Positions 50,364 through 60,763 of a DNA stretch of 64,000 nt are shown piece after piece. Every line of letters begins with the position of its first letter. The stretch's first letter is position 1. Below the pieces are notes generated by a model. It did no database searches, was not told where the DNA came from, and was given only the letters and a program-made list of their open reading frames with translations. Origin of the DNA: Streptococcus sanguinis SK1 = NCTC 7863 (GTDB lineage: Bacteria; Bacillota; Bacilli; Lactobacillales; Streptococcaceae); the NCBI RefSeq assembly GCF_000194945.1, contig NZ_GL878507.1, positions 1,131,963-1,195,962 of the forward strand, written 5' to 3'. The position numbers were made by a program, and so were the translations under genes.

Positions 50364-50981
50364 ATGGCCAATAAAAAAGACTTTATCTTAGATACTGCTC
50401 AGAAGCTTTTTATGGAGCAAGGCTTTGATCAAACCTCTATCTCCCAGATTTTAGAAGCGACTCAAATTGCCCGTGGTACTCTCTACTATTACTTTTCTTC
50501 TAAGGAAGAGATAATGGATGCCATCATTGAGCGAACTATTGAACAAGCTTTTACAGCTTCTCAAGCCTTTGCTAATAATCGTGAACTAACTGTCCTAGAA
50601 CGCTTGGTTGGCAGTATGGCTGCTCTGAATCTCAATCACCAAGAGGGAGAGGAAGTGCTACTGCATCTCAATCAGCCACAAAATGCGCTCCTGCACGAAA
50701 AGACCAATCAAATTCTTCTTGAACGAGCACCCCAGATTCTACTTCCCATCATCCAAGACGGCATCACCGCTGGAGACATGAAGACTGACTATCCATACGA
50801 AAGTCTGGAAATGGTTCTTACTTATTCGCTTCAAGCTTTTGGTAGCAATTTTCAGGCTCTCCTCCCAGAAAAACAGCAGCAAAAACTGCAGGCTTTTCTC
50901 TATCTTTTAGAAACTATTTTTCACAGCCGGCAAGGCTACTTCAATCCCTTTCTATCTTTGATTCAGACTCAAAGCAGCTAG
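50364..50981 (+). CDS. TetR/AcrR family transcriptional regulator
   Basis: 205 residues. N-terminal TetR helix-turn-helix (about 5-50: ILDTAQKLFMEQGFDQTSISQILEATQIARGTLYYYFSSKEEI) and a variable ligand-binding C-terminal domain. It is first in an operon with an MFS transporter and an ABC exporter, and the palindrome in its leader is a likely autoregulatory site. The inducer is unknown. Confidence 0.92.
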   Translation: MANKKDFILDTAQKLFMEQGFDQTSISQILEATQIARGTLYYYFSSKEEIMDAIIERTIEQAFTASQAFANNRELTVLERLVGSMAALNLNHQEGEEVLLHLNQPQNALLHEKTNQILLERAPQILLPIIQDGITAGDMKTDYPYESLEMVLTYSLQAFGSNFQALLPEKQQQKLQAFLYLLETIFHSRQGYFNPFLSLIQTQSS

Positions 50982-51043
50982 ACAGCTAAGCACTAGATTC
51001 ACTATTTACAATTACTTGACATTGCAAACATAAGGAGGCAACT

Positions 51044-52327
51044 ATGAAACAATCAGGTTTTAGACTCTTTTTATTGATTTGGATAGGAAGCCTCATTTCA
51101 GAAATCGGCTCTGGTATGACTTCTTTCGCTTTAGGTGTTTATATCTTCCAGCTGACCGGTTTGGTTTCTGTTTCTTCTTTTGTTACCCTTTGTGCTTTCC
51201 TACCCGGTCTTTTGGTTACTCCTCTGGCTGGAATTCTGGCAGATCGCTATGACCGAAGATTGCTGATGGCCCTGGGAGATGGCCTGTCAGGCTTAGGAGT
51301 TCTCTGGATTTACTTTAGTCTGAAGAATCCTGCTTTGATTTTTATCTGTATCGGAGCTGCCATTAGCTCGCTCTTTTCAGCCTTGGTCAATCCGGCCTTT
51401 CGAGCTACGATTTCCGACTTGCTGCCTGAGGACCAGTTATCAAAAGCAACTGGTTTGTCCCAGATTAATGGCATTGCCCGCTATCTGATTTCACCAGCCT
51501 TGGCTGGAATGATTTTGGCGAGTGGACATATCAGCCCGATTCTGTTGCTGGATTTTTCAACCATTTTCGTGACAGTAGCCTGCACCTTGCTCGCTCGTAG
51601 GGCCATTCACACACAAGTTTATAGCAGTGATAGTCGTTTCTGGGCGGATTTCCTTAAAGGTTTTCAAATCGTCTATAGAAAAAAAGGCATCTGGATTTTA
51701 GTCCTAGCTGGAACAGGCTTTTCCTTCTTTTTGGGAACAGTCCAAATCCTGCTTTCTCCCTTGGTGCTGGCTTTCGCAGACGCCAAAACAGCCGGCTGGG
51801 TCATGACCATCTCTAGCAGCGGGATGCTGATAGGAGGATTGGTTCTGGGGATATTTGCTATAAAAAAACACTTCCATCGTATGCTCTGTCTCTCACTATT
51901 TCTACTGGGATTCTTCATGGTTGGGCTGGGAATGAAAGAAAATTTCATCTGGATTTGCAGCTTTGGCTTTCTCCTCTTTGCTGCCCTGCCTTTCGCCAAT
52001 ACAGCCATTGACTATCTAGTCCGCATCAATATTAACAAAGCCGACCAAGGCAAGGTCTGGGGGACCATCGGGATTATTTCTCAACTGGGCTATGTGCTAG
52101 CTTATGCCGGCATGGGTTGGGTCGCGGACACTCTTTTCAAGCCCTCGCTAACTTACTTTGGCTGGCTGGCAAATTCTGTCGGAAAAATCATCGGTGTTGG
52201 AGGAGGCAGAGGTTACGGTCTGCTCTTTATCCTATCCGGTATCTCTATCAGCATCGGTGCTTACCTGCTCTCCCGAGCTCGTTCAGTAAAGGAGCTGGAA
52301 TATGTTTCAACGCTTGATAAAAAATGA
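51044..52327 (+). CDS. MFS transporter, macrolide-efflux-like
   Basis: 427 residues with 12 predicted helices. The loop after helix 2 reads LAGILADRYDRRLLMA, the MFS A motif. Layout resembles the Mef/YfmO-like efflux group (LIWIGSLISEIGSGMTSFALGVYIFQLTG start). AAGGAGG ribosome site. Its end overlaps the next gene by 26 bases. Substrate unknown; probably a drug or amphiphile because of the TetR-controlled context. Confidence 0.87.
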   Translation: MKQSGFRLFLLIWIGSLISEIGSGMTSFALGVYIFQLTGLVSVSSFVTLCAFLPGLLVTPLAGILADRYDRRLLMALGDGLSGLGVLWIYFSLKNPALIFICIGAAISSLFSALVNPAFRATISDLLPEDQLSKATGLSQINGIARYLISPALAGMILASGHISPILLLDFSTIFVTVACTLLARRAIHTQVYSSDSRFWADFLKGFQIVYRKKGIWILVLAGTGFSFFLGTVQILLSPLVLAFADAKTAGWVMTISSSGMLIGGLVLGIFAIKKHFHRMLCLSLFLLGFFMVGLGMKENFIWICSFGFLLFAALPFANTAIDYLVRININKADQGKVWGTIGIISQLGYVLAYAGMGWVADTLFKPSLTYFGWLANSVGKIIGVGGGRGYGLLFILSGISISIGAYLLSRARSVKELEYVSTLDKK

Positions 52328-54638
52328 TTTAAAAGAAAACAAAGTCAGCATGCTAGTCATTGGACTTTTCCTGCTTCTGACTCTGACTCTGAGCTTTGCA
52401 GCCACGCGCCTGACCGTCAGTCTGACTAGCTCAATTGAGCGCTTTGTGGAAACAGCTAAAAGTCCTCACCTGCTACAGATGCACAGCGGAAGCGTCGACC
52501 GAGAACGCCTGCAAAACTTCGTCCAACAGTATCCGGAAATTGCCTCCTGGCAGCTGACAGACTTTGTCAACGTGGAAGGGTCAGCCATCCGCATCAATGG
52601 GCAGGACTCGCTTCAGGACAGCTCTCAGGATAATGGCTTTTCCAGTCAGAACCAAAACTTTGACTTTCTGCTGGATCAGGATAACCAGCCTGCCCAGCCT
52701 CGGCCGGGGCAAGTTTATATCCCCCTTTACTACTACAACAGCGGAAAAATCAAAATCGGCGACCAAATAAGAGTCGGCAAGCTCCAGCTGACTGTCCAGG
52801 GATTTATCCGAGATGCCCAGATGAATGCCAGTCTAGTCTCCTCCAAACGCTTCCTCATCTCACAGACTGATTTGCAGATTCTGAAAACAGAAGCATTTGC
52901 ATCTAATGAGAACCTGATTGCCTTTCGAGTGCATAAGCTTAGCCAGATTTCTACTATCGAGCAAGCCTATAAAAATGCCGAGCTTGAGTCCAATGGACCG
53001 CCTATGATTACCTATCCGACTATCAAGATGATTAACGGCTTCAATGATGCTCTAGTCATCCTAGTCATGGGGCTACTGGTTATGGCCATCATTGGCATGA
53101 CCTTTCTCTGCATGCGCTTTGCCCTCTTGACCAAGATTCAAGAAGACCTGCAGCAGATTGCCGTTATGAAGGTGATGGGACTGCCCCAAAGCTTTATCAG
53201 CAGGGTCTACCTGACCAAGTATTATTTCTGTCTGGCTCTAGCAACCATCGCTGGATGGGGACTGTCCTTTCTCCTGAGTTCTCCTTTTAAAAAGCAGATG
53301 GCACTGTCTATGGGGCAAAGTCCGACGCCCTTCTATAGCTATCTTTTGGAAATGCTAGTGGCTCTACTGCTCTGTCTCTTGGTCTTCTGGCTGACTGCCC
53401 GGCCTCTCAGCTCTTTTAAGAAAATGACCCCCGGCCAAGCTTTAAGATTAGCTTCTTCCAACAGTCTGACCGAGACTCGTTCTACTCCCAAAATGGGCTT
53501 ACCGACTATTCCCTTTTTAGACAGACCCTATTTCGCTCTGAAAACAATTCTCAATCATAAGAAACTCTATTTGACTATCTTGTTCATTGTCAGTTTGATT
53601 AGCCTGCTTATCCTGCTACCAGCCAGTCTCTATAGCACTGTGATGGACAAGAACTTCATCCAGTATCTGGGAGCTGGTCAGGCAGATGTGTTGATTGATA
53701 TTTCTCAGACTGAAGACATTGATACCAAGGCTGCCCAGCTTCTGAAAGAACTGCAGGCAGACAAGGATATCGCAGAGATTAATCAGTACCAGAGCCAGAA
53801 TTTCTCCTATCAAGACCAGCAAGGTCAGACCCAGCAGTTGCGGGTAACTCTGGGAAACCATGCGGGATTTCCAGTCAAATACAGCCAAGGCCGCTATCCT
53901 AAAAACGAGCATGAAATTGCCCTCTCCAAGCTTAAGGCAGAAGAGCTCAAGCTAAATGTTGGAGACAGTCTGACCTTGACGGTAGACGGTCAAGCAAGAA
54001 AACTAAAAGTAGTCGGTATCTACTCGGACCTGACCTACGGAGGCAAGACCGCCAAGGCTGTCTTTGTGACAAAGCAAGCGCAAACCCTCAATAGTCTGAC
54101 GACCATCCGTCTTAAAGATGCTAGCAACAAAGCTCAAAAAATCAACGAATGGAAAAAACGCTATTCCAACTATAAATTAACCGATGTAGAAGACTTTTTC
54201 CATCAGACTTTTGATGACACGCTAGCCATGCTCCGCCTGATTCAGACCAGCGTTTTCTGGACAGGGCTCGGCATTGTCTTCATCCTTATGACTCTCTTTG
54301 TCTATATGATTTTCACTAAGGATCAAGCTGACTTGGCGCTTTATCGGATGCTGGGATTTGGCAGTGAACGACTCAGGAGCCACTACCTGCTCGCTGTCTG
54401 CTTCATCTTGATGCTGGCTCTGGCAATAGCCGACCTGCTGCTCCTTAGTCTTGGGCAAGAAGTCTGCAGTCTGCTGCTCAGCAGCTTCGGTATCAGCAAA
54501 CTCCAGCTCATCATCAATAAGTCGCTTACTTTTCTATGGGCACCGCTGACTCTGCTTCTTAGCGGACTCACAGCAGCACACATCAGTCTCCGAGCTCTGA
54601 ACAAGCTGGAAATTGGACGCTATCTCAAGGAACATTAA
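52302..54638 (+). CDS. ABC transporter permease with FtsX domains
   Basis: 778 residues: N-terminal helix (about 15-35), a large outer-face domain (about 40-240), an FtsX helix bundle (about 250-365), a fifth helix (about 425-448), a second outer domain (about 450-640), and a last FtsX bundle (about 645-765). This two-half FtsX arrangement resembles exporters of the LolC/SalY type. An AAGGAG site inside the MFS gene supports the start. It pairs with the ATPase 57 bases downstream. Confidence 0.88.
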   Translation: MFQRLIKNDLKENKVSMLVIGLFLLLTLTLSFAATRLTVSLTSSIERFVETAKSPHLLQMHSGSVDRERLQNFVQQYPEIASWQLTDFVNVEGSAIRINGQDSLQDSSQDNGFSSQNQNFDFLLDQDNQPAQPRPGQVYIPLYYYNSGKIKIGDQIRVGKLQLTVQGFIRDAQMNASLVSSKRFLISQTDLQILKTEAFASNENLIAFRVHKLSQISTIEQAYKNAELESNGPPMITYPTIKMINGFNDALVILVMGLLVMAIIGMTFLCMRFALLTKIQEDLQQIAVMKVMGLPQSFISRVYLTKYYFCLALATIAGWGLSFLLSSPFKKQMALSMGQSPTPFYSYLLEMLVALLLCLLVFWLTARPLSSFKKMTPGQALRLASSNSLTETRSTPKMGLPTIPFLDRPYFALKTILNHKKLYLTILFIVSLISLLILLPASLYSTVMDKNFIQYLGAGQADVLIDISQTEDIDTKAAQLLKELQADKDIAEINQYQSQNFSYQDQQGQTQQLRVTLGNHAGFPVKYSQGRYPKNEHEIALSKLKAEELKLNVGDSLTLTVDGQARKLKVVGIYSDLTYGGKTAKAVFVTKQAQTLNSLTTIRLKDASNKAQKINEWKKRYSNYKLTDVEDFFHQTFDDTLAMLRLIQTSVFWTGLGIVFILMTLFVYMIFTKDQADLALYRMLGFGSERLRSHYLLAVCFILMLALAIADLLLLSLGQEVCSLLLSSFGISKLQLIINKSLTFLWAPLTLLLSGLTAAHISLRALNKLEIGRYLKEH

Positions 54639-54695
54639 TCTTAAGCAGATAGCTTTCGAGCGCTTAGCATTTATTTTACATCCGAGGAGAAGCCT

Positions 54696-55439
54696 ATGTT
54701 ATTAGAAGCACATAACCTCAGCAAAAGCTATCAGGAAAATCAGGAGCCCATTCTCCGTGATTTGTCGCTAGAGATTGAAAGCGGCCAATTCATCGCCATC
54801 ATGGGGCCGTCCGGCTGCGGGAAATCCACTCTTCTCAATCTTCTGTCCACCATTGACAGACCTGACCAAGGACAGATTCTTTACCAGGGACAGGACCTGC
54901 TAGCCATGAAAGATAAGGACTTAGACCGCCTTCGCAGAGAGGCTTTCGGCTTTGTCTTCCAGCAGGCAACCTTCCTGAAGAATCTCAATATCCTAGACAA
55001 TATCTGCCTACCAAGTATCATTGGTAAGAAAGGCAGTGAGCGAAAGGCAGCCTATGAGCGAGCCAAGGAGTTAATGGCTCTGACTGGCATTAAGGACATT
55101 GCTCACCGCTCTATCCATCAGGTATCGGGCGGCCAGCTCCAGCGAGCCGGCATCTGCCGGGCTCTCATGAACCAGCCTCGAATCATTTTTGCTGACGAGC
55201 CGACAGGAGCGCTCAACTCTCAGGCTGGCCGGCAAGCTATGGAGCTCATGCAGCACTTCCACCAGCAGGGTGCAAGCATTCTCCTAGTGACGCATGATGC
55301 CAGTGTGGCTACCTATGCAGACAAGGTTCTGCTCATTTTAGATGGCAAGATAAAAAAAGAAGTTCTATTTGACCCAGCTGCTAATCAGGATGAACGGCGT
55401 CAGCTGCTCTTGGCGGAGCTCAATCAGATTGGCATATAA
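54696..55439 (+). CDS. ABC transporter ATP-binding protein
   Basis: 247 residues. Walker A GPSGCGKST (about 36-44), Q-loop, signature VSGGQLQRAG and Walker B RIIFADEPTGALNSQ are complete. It is of the LolD/MacB/SalX group that energises FtsX-type permeases, and is the partner of the 778-residue permease. Terminator follows at 55443-55481. Confidence 0.93.
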   Translation: MLLEAHNLSKSYQENQEPILRDLSLEIESGQFIAIMGPSGCGKSTLLNLLSTIDRPDQGQILYQGQDLLAMKDKDLDRLRREAFGFVFQQATFLKNLNILDNICLPSIIGKKGSERKAAYERAKELMALTGIKDIAHRSIHQVSGGQLQRAGICRALMNQPRIIFADEPTGALNSQAGRQAMELMQHFHQQGASILLVTHDASVATYADKVLLILDGKIKKEVLFDPAANQDERRQLLLAELNQIGI

Positions 55440-55442
55440 GAA

Positions 55443-55481
55443 AAGAGGCCCTTTGGCAGAATGCCGGGGTCTCCTTTTTAT
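55443..55481 (+). terminator. Terminator of the TetR-efflux operon
   Basis: GAGGCCCTTTGGCA / TGCCGGGGTCTC stem with short loop, then CTTTTT. Confidence 0.8.
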
Positions 55482-55483
55482 GA

Positions 55484-55492
55484 TATAATAGG
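55484..55492 (+). promoter_or_regulatory. -10 element of rsmG
   Basis: TGATATAAT about 30 bases before the rsmG start codon, with TG and one base before TATAAT (extended -10). It directly follows the upstream terminator. Confidence 0.5.
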
Positions 55493-55520
55493 ATGAATAC
55501 TGACAAACAAGGATGAAACT

Positions 55521-56234
55521 ATGACACCGCAAGAATTTTACCAGCTCTTAGCCCAGCAGGGAATCGAGCTGACTGACCGCCAGAAAGACCAGTTTGAGCA
55601 TTATTTTGAACTCTTGGTCGAATGGAATGAAAAAATCAATCTGACAGCTATCACCGAGAAAAATGAAGTCTATCTCAAGCATTTCTATGATTCAATTGCG
55701 CCCGTTTTGCAAGCCCTGATTGATAATCAAGAGCTTAAGCTGCTGGATATCGGAGCCGGTGCTGGCTTTCCTAGCCTCCCTATGAAAATTATCTATCCTC
55801 AGCTGGATGTGACCATCATTGACTCGCTCAACAAACGAATTAACTTCCTCAAACTGCTAGCAGAGGAGCTGGAGCTGGACAAGGTTCACTTCTACCACGG
55901 TCGCGCAGAAGATTTTGCTCAGAACAAGGCCTTTCGGGCACAATTTGACCTGGTCACTGCCCGTGCAGTCGCTCGGATGCAGGTCCTATCTGAGCTGACC
56001 ATTCCCTACCTAAAAGTTGGCGGGAAGCTTTTGGCGCTTAAGGCTTCTAATGCTCCTGAAGAACTTGAAGAAGCAAAAAATGCCCTCAACTTACTCTTTA
56101 GCAAGGTCCAAGACAACCTCAGCTATGCCCTACCAAACGGTGACCCCCGCTTTATCACAGTGGTGGAAAAGAAGAAAGAAACACCCAATAAATACCCCCG
56201 CAAAGCCGGCATGCCAAACAAAAGACCATTATAA
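55521..56234 (+). CDS. rsmG: 16S rRNA (guanine527-N7)-methyltransferase
   Basis: 237 residues. SAM-binding motif [17 protein letters not shown] (about 74-90) and the family signature [24 protein letters not shown] are present. RsmG methylates G527 of 16S rRNA; loss gives low-level streptomycin resistance in other bacteria. Single gene with its own promoter and terminator; the C-terminal [15 protein letters not shown] is typical. Confidence 0.96.
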   Translation: MTPQEFYQLLAQQGIELTDRQKDQFEHYFELLVEWNEKINLTAITEKNEVYLKHFYDSIAPVLQALIDNQELKLLDIGAGAGFPSLPMKIIYPQLDVTIIDSLNKRINFLKLLAEELELDKVHFYHGRAEDFAQNKAFRAQFDLVTARAVARMQVLSELTIPYLKVGGKLLALKASNAPEELEEAKNALNLLFSKVQDNLSYALPNGDPRFITVVEKKKETPNKYPRKAGMPNKRPL

Positions 56235-56240
56235 GAAAAA

Positions 56241-56268
56241 AATCAGGCAATCCTTGCCTGGTTTTTTA
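56241..56268 (+). terminator. Terminator of rsmG
   Basis: AATCAGGCAA / TTGCCTGGTT stem around TCC, followed by a six-base T-run. Confidence 0.85.
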
Positions 56269-56335
56269 TGTAAATGACTAGAAGTTCAATGTAGAAAAGA
56301 GATACTGCAAGATTGCGACAAGTACAAAAAATCGC

Positions 56336-57325
56336 TTACTTACTGTCCTGTTCCTCTAGTTTTAAAACATTGATAAATTCTTCATAAGAATTGACTACAT
56401 GGTCTTGACCGTCTTTTGTGACACTACCATAAACAGTTAAGTTATCAAATAACTGCTTATCTTTTGGAATTAAAAGACTGTAAATGTCTGACATCAGTTT
56501 AGGATCTGTCTTATCCGTCAAAAGATATAATTGACCTCCCTGATTCGTCATCAAGTCATAAGCTTTAGGGTATTCCTCCTTTAGGCGCCAGTCGAAGGAT
56601 TGTTTAACAACGGAGGAAGTAAAATGGATTGAATTGAAACTATTTATATCATCAGAATAGTAATCCTTTAAATTCGTAAACAAACCTAAATTATAATTTA
56701 AACGTTTGTCAAATGTCTTTTTTGTCCCCTTAGGAAAATCCTCTATTCTCCCATTAGACATATTAAATAGTACCCATTTACCCTCTTTCGTTCCTACTCC
56801 AGTTTTTTGTAAAGGAAGAGTCCTATATTCTTGATTATTGTAGGTGTAGAAACTAACATTACGCCCAGGAATGGGAGAGTATTGATCATCATAATTCTTA
56901 ATCGCTTTTATTAAATCATATTCTTTTAAAGACAAATTCTTCGTACTTGTGTCATATACCTGAATTTTCCAAAATTCTCCCAAGCTCAACTTATTTACAT
57001 CAAAATTTTTATCGCTAGATTCATGGACTAGTTGATAGCTTTCAGTAGACAAATAACGCTTACCATGGATTACTTCTCCATACCTTAGCGGTATATTCTC
57101 ATTTTTTAATTTTTCAGAAGCATTTTGACCATCATTTTTAGAATCTACTGATTTCCAAGAAATTACCAACCCCTGTCTATTTGCAATAAACTCATAGTCA
57201 CTTGGCTCGATGGCAGTTTTGACTTGCTTATAACGACTCTGCGTTAAATACCGATAAACATCGTAAGAGCCAACTAAAGACAAAACAACTACGAGCACTG
57301 CTATAAATTTCCATTTTTTCTTCAT
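56336..57325 (-). CDS. Exported or membrane-anchored orphan protein
   Basis: 329 residues. An N-terminal hydrophobic segment (about 6-24, after KKKWK) is followed by a long soluble domain without cysteine, so anchoring is by signal-anchor rather than lipoprotein. No motif recognised; the domain is rich in Tyr, Asn, Lys and Asp. It lies 106 bases downstream of the ECF genes on the same strand but with its own gap. Function unknown. Confidence 0.7.
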   Translation of the reverse strand: MKKKWKFIAVLVVVLSLVGSYDVYRYLTQSRYKQVKTAIEPSDYEFIANRQGLVISWKSVDSKNDGQNASEKLKNENIPLRYGEVIHGKRYLSTESYQLVHESSDKNFDVNKLSLGEFWKIQVYDTSTKNLSLKEYDLIKAIKNYDDQYSPIPGRNVSFYTYNNQEYRTLPLQKTGVGTKEGKWVLFNMSNGRIEDFPKGTKKTFDKRLNYNLGLFTNLKDYYSDDINSFNSIHFTSSVVKQSFDWRLKEEYPKAYDLMTNQGGQLYLLTDKTDPKLMSDIYSLLIPKDKQLFDNLTVYGSVTKDGQDHVVNSYEEFINVLKLEEQDSK

Positions 57326-57431
57326 ATTACTCCTTCCCTTTCAGCATATAACTCTCCAAAAGATTATGAAAATAGCATCTAAATAGGAGACACCATAGAA
57401 AATCATACCTTCATAAGGAACATGCTCCATC

Positions 57432-58268
57432 CTACCTCCATGGGTTATAAAAGCGGCCGTGATTGACTGCGAAGAGAGCAAAGCAAAGCAATAGAAAGGC
57501 GACTGCCAGTGTCAGCACCAGCATATCTCGTTTGCTTAGAGCCTGATAGGTATACCAGGTGCGTTTTTTATTTTTTCCGAAACGGCGTAGCTCCATGGCT
57601 GTGGCAATGGTATTGATGCGCTCTAGTGAGCTGAAAATCAGCGGAATGATAATCTGCAGATTTCCCTTTACGCGCTGAGTGAGTTTGGCTTTCTTGGATA
57701 ATTCCTGCCCACGCGCTTCTTGAGACATCCTAATCAGGAAAAACTCTTCCTGCAAATCTGGAATATAGCGGAGCGTCAGACTGACCGCGTAAGCAATTTT
57801 ATAGGAAATACCAAGCTGATGAAGGCTGGAAGCAAACTGACTGGGATGGGTTGTCATGAGGAAAATCACTGCCAGAGGTATGGTCGAAACATACTTGAGC
57901 AGGAGATTAAAGAGGTAGAACAGCTGCTGAGCTGTTAAATTATAAGCTCCCCATCCGGTCCAGAGGACATCTTTGGCTCCATAGATATCAACACCATACT
58001 GAGGCGCGAAAAGATAGACCATCACTAAGTTAAGAGCAGCAAAGGATGCCGCAAAGACCAAAACAAATGAAATGTCTCGGATGCGGATGTGAGACAGCCG
58101 AAAGAGACAGAGGGACAGTAGGGCTAGCCCCAGCAAAAAGCGGGTATCATAGCTGATCATGGCTGCTACTGATACCAGAACGAAGAACAGCATCTTGCTG
58201 GCACCGGACAAACCATGAAGAAACGTCTCGCCTGCATGGTAGCCGATTAATTTTCGCTGATTAAGCAT
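57432..58268 (-). CDS. ECF transporter transmembrane (T) subunit
   Basis: 278 residues with about five to six helices. The two short cytoplasmic coupling motifs of EcfT are seen as MSQEARGQE (about 183-191) and [10 protein letters not shown] (about 222-231), both with the family alanine/arginine pattern. It joins a substrate-binding S subunit to the ATPases. It overlaps the ATPase gene by eight bases. No S-subunit gene is in the window. Confidence 0.9.
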   Translation of the reverse strand: MLNQRKLIGYHAGETFLHGLSGASKMLFFVLVSVAAMISYDTRFLLGLALLSLCLFRLSHIRIRDISFVLVFAASFAALNLVMVYLFAPQYGVDIYGAKDVLWTGWGAYNLTAQQLFYLFNLLLKYVSTIPLAVIFLMTTHPSQFASSLHQLGISYKIAYAVSLTLRYIPDLQEEFFLIRMSQEARGQELSKKAKLTQRVKGNLQIIIPLIFSSLERINTIATAMELRRFGKNKKRTWYTYQALSKRDMLVLTLAVAFLLLCFALFAVNHGRFYNPWR

Positions 58269-59946
58269 GCTTGTCCTCCTTTTCTCGCATATAAAACTCG
58301 GTCAAAGCCAGAGGGTCGGCACCAATTTTCTCAGCCAGAGCAAAGATTGACGTTTCCTTTAGATGAGCCGCCGAAATCAACTCTTGATCTGTCAGCACCT
58401 GAGCAGGCGCCTTATCGGCTAAAATCTGACCATCCACCACAACCACTGACCGATCTGAGTAATCCAGCATCAGCTGCATATCGTGGGTAATCATGATAAT
58501 CGTATGTCCCTGCTGGTTGAGCTCGTCTAGAAAGTCCATCATCTCGGTATAATGGCGCTGGTCCTGGCCAGCTGTCGGTTCATCCAAGAGGATAATCTCC
58601 GGATTCAGCACCAAGATAGACGCAATAGTCACCCGCTTCTTCTGGCCGAAAGACAGGGCCGAAATCGGCCAACTACGGAATTCATAGAGGCCGCACGTTT
58701 TAAGAGCCGCATGGACCCGCTCTTCGATTTCCGCTTCTGCCAGTCCACGCAAGCGCAAGCCTAAAGCCACTTCATCAAAAATCATGGCTGCCGAAATCAT
58801 CTGATTGGGATTCTGCAGGACATAGCCAATCCGCTCAGCTCGCTCCTTGATAGAGTCTCCTTTGATGTCCTGATCTTTCCATCTATAGCTCCCATCAGTC
58901 TCGATAAACTGACAGAGAGCCTTGGCCAGGGTTGACTTACCAGCTCCATTTTTACCAACGATGGCTATCCGCTCACCCTTGAAAATCTTCAGGCTCATAT
59001 CCTGCAAAATAGGTTTGCCTCCGCTCTGGTAAGCAAAGGACACATGTTCCAGTTCCAGTAAGGGCTCCTGAGGCTCTTTGTCAGGGGCAGACCAATCTCT
59101 GCCTTCAAAGGTCACATCTGCCAGCTGTAGCTGATCCAAGCGGGACAATCCTTCAGTCTTTTCCACATCAACGCCCAGCTGGCGTAGAGTGGTAATGTAG
59201 AGCGGCTCGCGAATGCCATTTTCAGCTAGCAGTTGGGTTCTGAGCAGGTCATCTGGCTGTCCATTAAAGAGAATACGTCCGTCATTGACAAGCACTATTC
59301 TGTCTACCGGTCTGTAAAGAACATCTTCCAAGCGGTGCTCAATAATCAGAGTCGTTGTTTCCGTCTCCCGATGAAGCTGGTCAATCAAATCAATGGTATC
59401 CTGCCCTGACTTGGGATCCAGATTGGCCAAGGGCTCGTCAAAAAGCAGAATAGGACTCTCGTCAATCAAAACCCCAGCCAGACTGACGCGCTGCTTTTGA
59501 CCGCCTGATAGATCCTGGGGCCGATGCTGCAAAAGCTCCGATAAATCCAGCTTCTCTGACCAGGTTTGGACTTTTTCGCGCATAAGCGACAGCTCCATCA
59601 CGTCATTTTCCAGCGCAAAGGCTAGATCTTCTGCTACGCTAAGCCCGATAAACTGGCCATCCGTGTCCTGCAAGACCGTGCTGACTAGATTGGACTTATC
59701 ATAAATGCTGGATTCAAAGGCTGGCTGCCCCTTAATCAAGAGCTGACCGCTGGCCTCTCCTTTATAAATATTGGGGATAATCCCATTGAGACACTGGCCC
59801 AGCGTTGATTTACCAGAGCCAGACGGACCAACAATCAGAACCTTTTCCCCCTCGAAAATAGTCAGATTGATCTGCTTCAGGGTCGGCTCAGACTGGGCCT
59901 GATATTGAAAGCTAAAGTCTTCAAATTGGATAATTGGTTTTTTCAT
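58261..59946 (-). CDS. ECF transporter ATPase, two domains fused (YkoD-like)
   Basis: 561 residues with two complete ATPase cassettes: Walker [10 protein letters not shown] (about 40) with LSGGQKQR and [11 protein letters not shown], and GKNGAGKST (about 325) with LSFGQKKR and [11 protein letters not shown]. This fusion matches the YkoD/CbiO-duplicate type of energy-coupling factor transporters. Follows the nucleoside phosphorylase gene by nine bases. Substrate unknown because the S subunit is not adjacent. Confidence 0.93.
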   Translation of the reverse strand: MKKPIIQFEDFSFQYQAQSEPTLKQINLTIFEGEKVLIVGPSGSGKSTLGQCLNGIIPNIYKGEASGQLLIKGQPAFESSIYDKSNLVSTVLQDTDGQFIGLSVAEDLAFALENDVMELSLMREKVQTWSEKLDLSELLQHRPQDLSGGQKQRVSLAGVLIDESPILLFDEPLANLDPKSGQDTIDLIDQLHRETETTTLIIEHRLEDVLYRPVDRIVLVNDGRILFNGQPDDLLRTQLLAENGIREPLYITTLRQLGVDVEKTEGLSRLDQLQLADVTFEGRDWSAPDKEPQEPLLELEHVSFAYQSGGKPILQDMSLKIFKGERIAIVGKNGAGKSTLAKALCQFIETDGSYRWKDQDIKGDSIKERAERIGYVLQNPNQMISAAMIFDEVALGLRLRGLAEAEIEERVHAALKTCGLYEFRSWPISALSFGQKKRVTIASILVLNPEIILLDEPTAGQDQRHYTEMMDFLDELNQQGHTIIMITHDMQLMLDYSDRSVVVVDGQILADKAPAQVLTDQELISAAHLKETSIFALAEKIGADPLALTEFYMREKEDKHA

Positions 59947-59955
59947 CTTATTTCT

Positions 59956-60717
59956 CTATAGTGCCAGAGCGATCTGAATCGCTAGATTGGCAATCTTATC
60001 TTTTTCGTCTAAGTCTGCATGATTGGCTAGGTTGCGCATATCCCAAGCTTCCTCAGACAAGTGGTCGGCTGCATAAAAGAACTGGCAGACGGTTATCTCT
60101 CGAAAAGCTGCTAAAGCCGCTACAGCTGAGCATTCCATATCCACACAAATAGCTCCCTCAGCCTTTCTCTGGCGGAGCTTAGCAGGCGTCTCACGGTAAA
60201 TGCCGTCTGTCGTCCAGACCTTGCCCTTGCTGTGGGAAATACCACGCTCATCCAGAAAAGCCGTCAAAAAATCTTTCAAGCCAAGATTGACTTTCTGCTC
60301 ACGGCTAGCTGGCTGGTAGTGATAGCTAGTCCCTTCATCGCGCAGGGCCTCCGTCGGGATAATGACGGACGTTTCCTTAATCTCCTCATCCAAGATACCG
60401 CAAGTACCGAAAAGCACCAGCTTTTTCATGCCAAAAGCAATCAGGTCTTCCAGAATAGCCACACAGGCCGAAGCTCCAACAGGTGCATTGAAGAGAGCCA
60501 GTTCCCGTCCATCTGCGAAAATACGATAGATGGGAATTTCAATATTTGCCATGCTAGTCGTCGTAATCAGCTCATGCTCAAAATCCGCCAACATCCGAGC
60601 AAAAGTCTCTCTGGCAAAGCAGGAAACAGCCGTCTCCGGAAAACCTTTTATGGACTCATTCAAGTCCTCTGGGTTGATGATGGCCTTGCGACTTTGGTCA
60701 AATTCTTCAAGTATCAT
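59956..60717 (-). CDS. Nucleoside phosphorylase (PNP/UDP family)
   Basis: 253 residues of the PNP_UDP_1 fold. Phosphate-binding GASACVAILEDLIAFGMKKLVLFGTCG (about residues 80-106) and the substrate motif VDMECSAVAALAAF (about 192-205) are present; the residue pattern is closest to uridine phosphorylase-like enzymes. It would release a base and sugar phosphate from a nucleoside. It is first in the operon with the ECF ATPase and T subunit, hinting that the transporter imports a nucleoside or vitamin linked to it. Confidence 0.88.
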   Translation of the reverse strand: MILEEFDQSRKAIINPEDLNESIKGFPETAVSCFARETFARMLADFEHELITTTSMANIEIPIYRIFADGRELALFNAPVGASACVAILEDLIAFGMKKLVLFGTCGILDEEIKETSVIIPTEALRDEGTSYHYQPASREQKVNLGLKDFLTAFLDERGISHSKGKVWTTDGIYRETPAKLRQRKAEGAICVDMECSAVAALAAFREITVCQFFYAADHLSEEAWDMRNLANHADLDEKDKIANLAIQIALAL

Positions 60718-60763
60718 AGGCTTGCTCTCTTACCCCTTTCTTACTGATGAAAATGCCAGCAGG

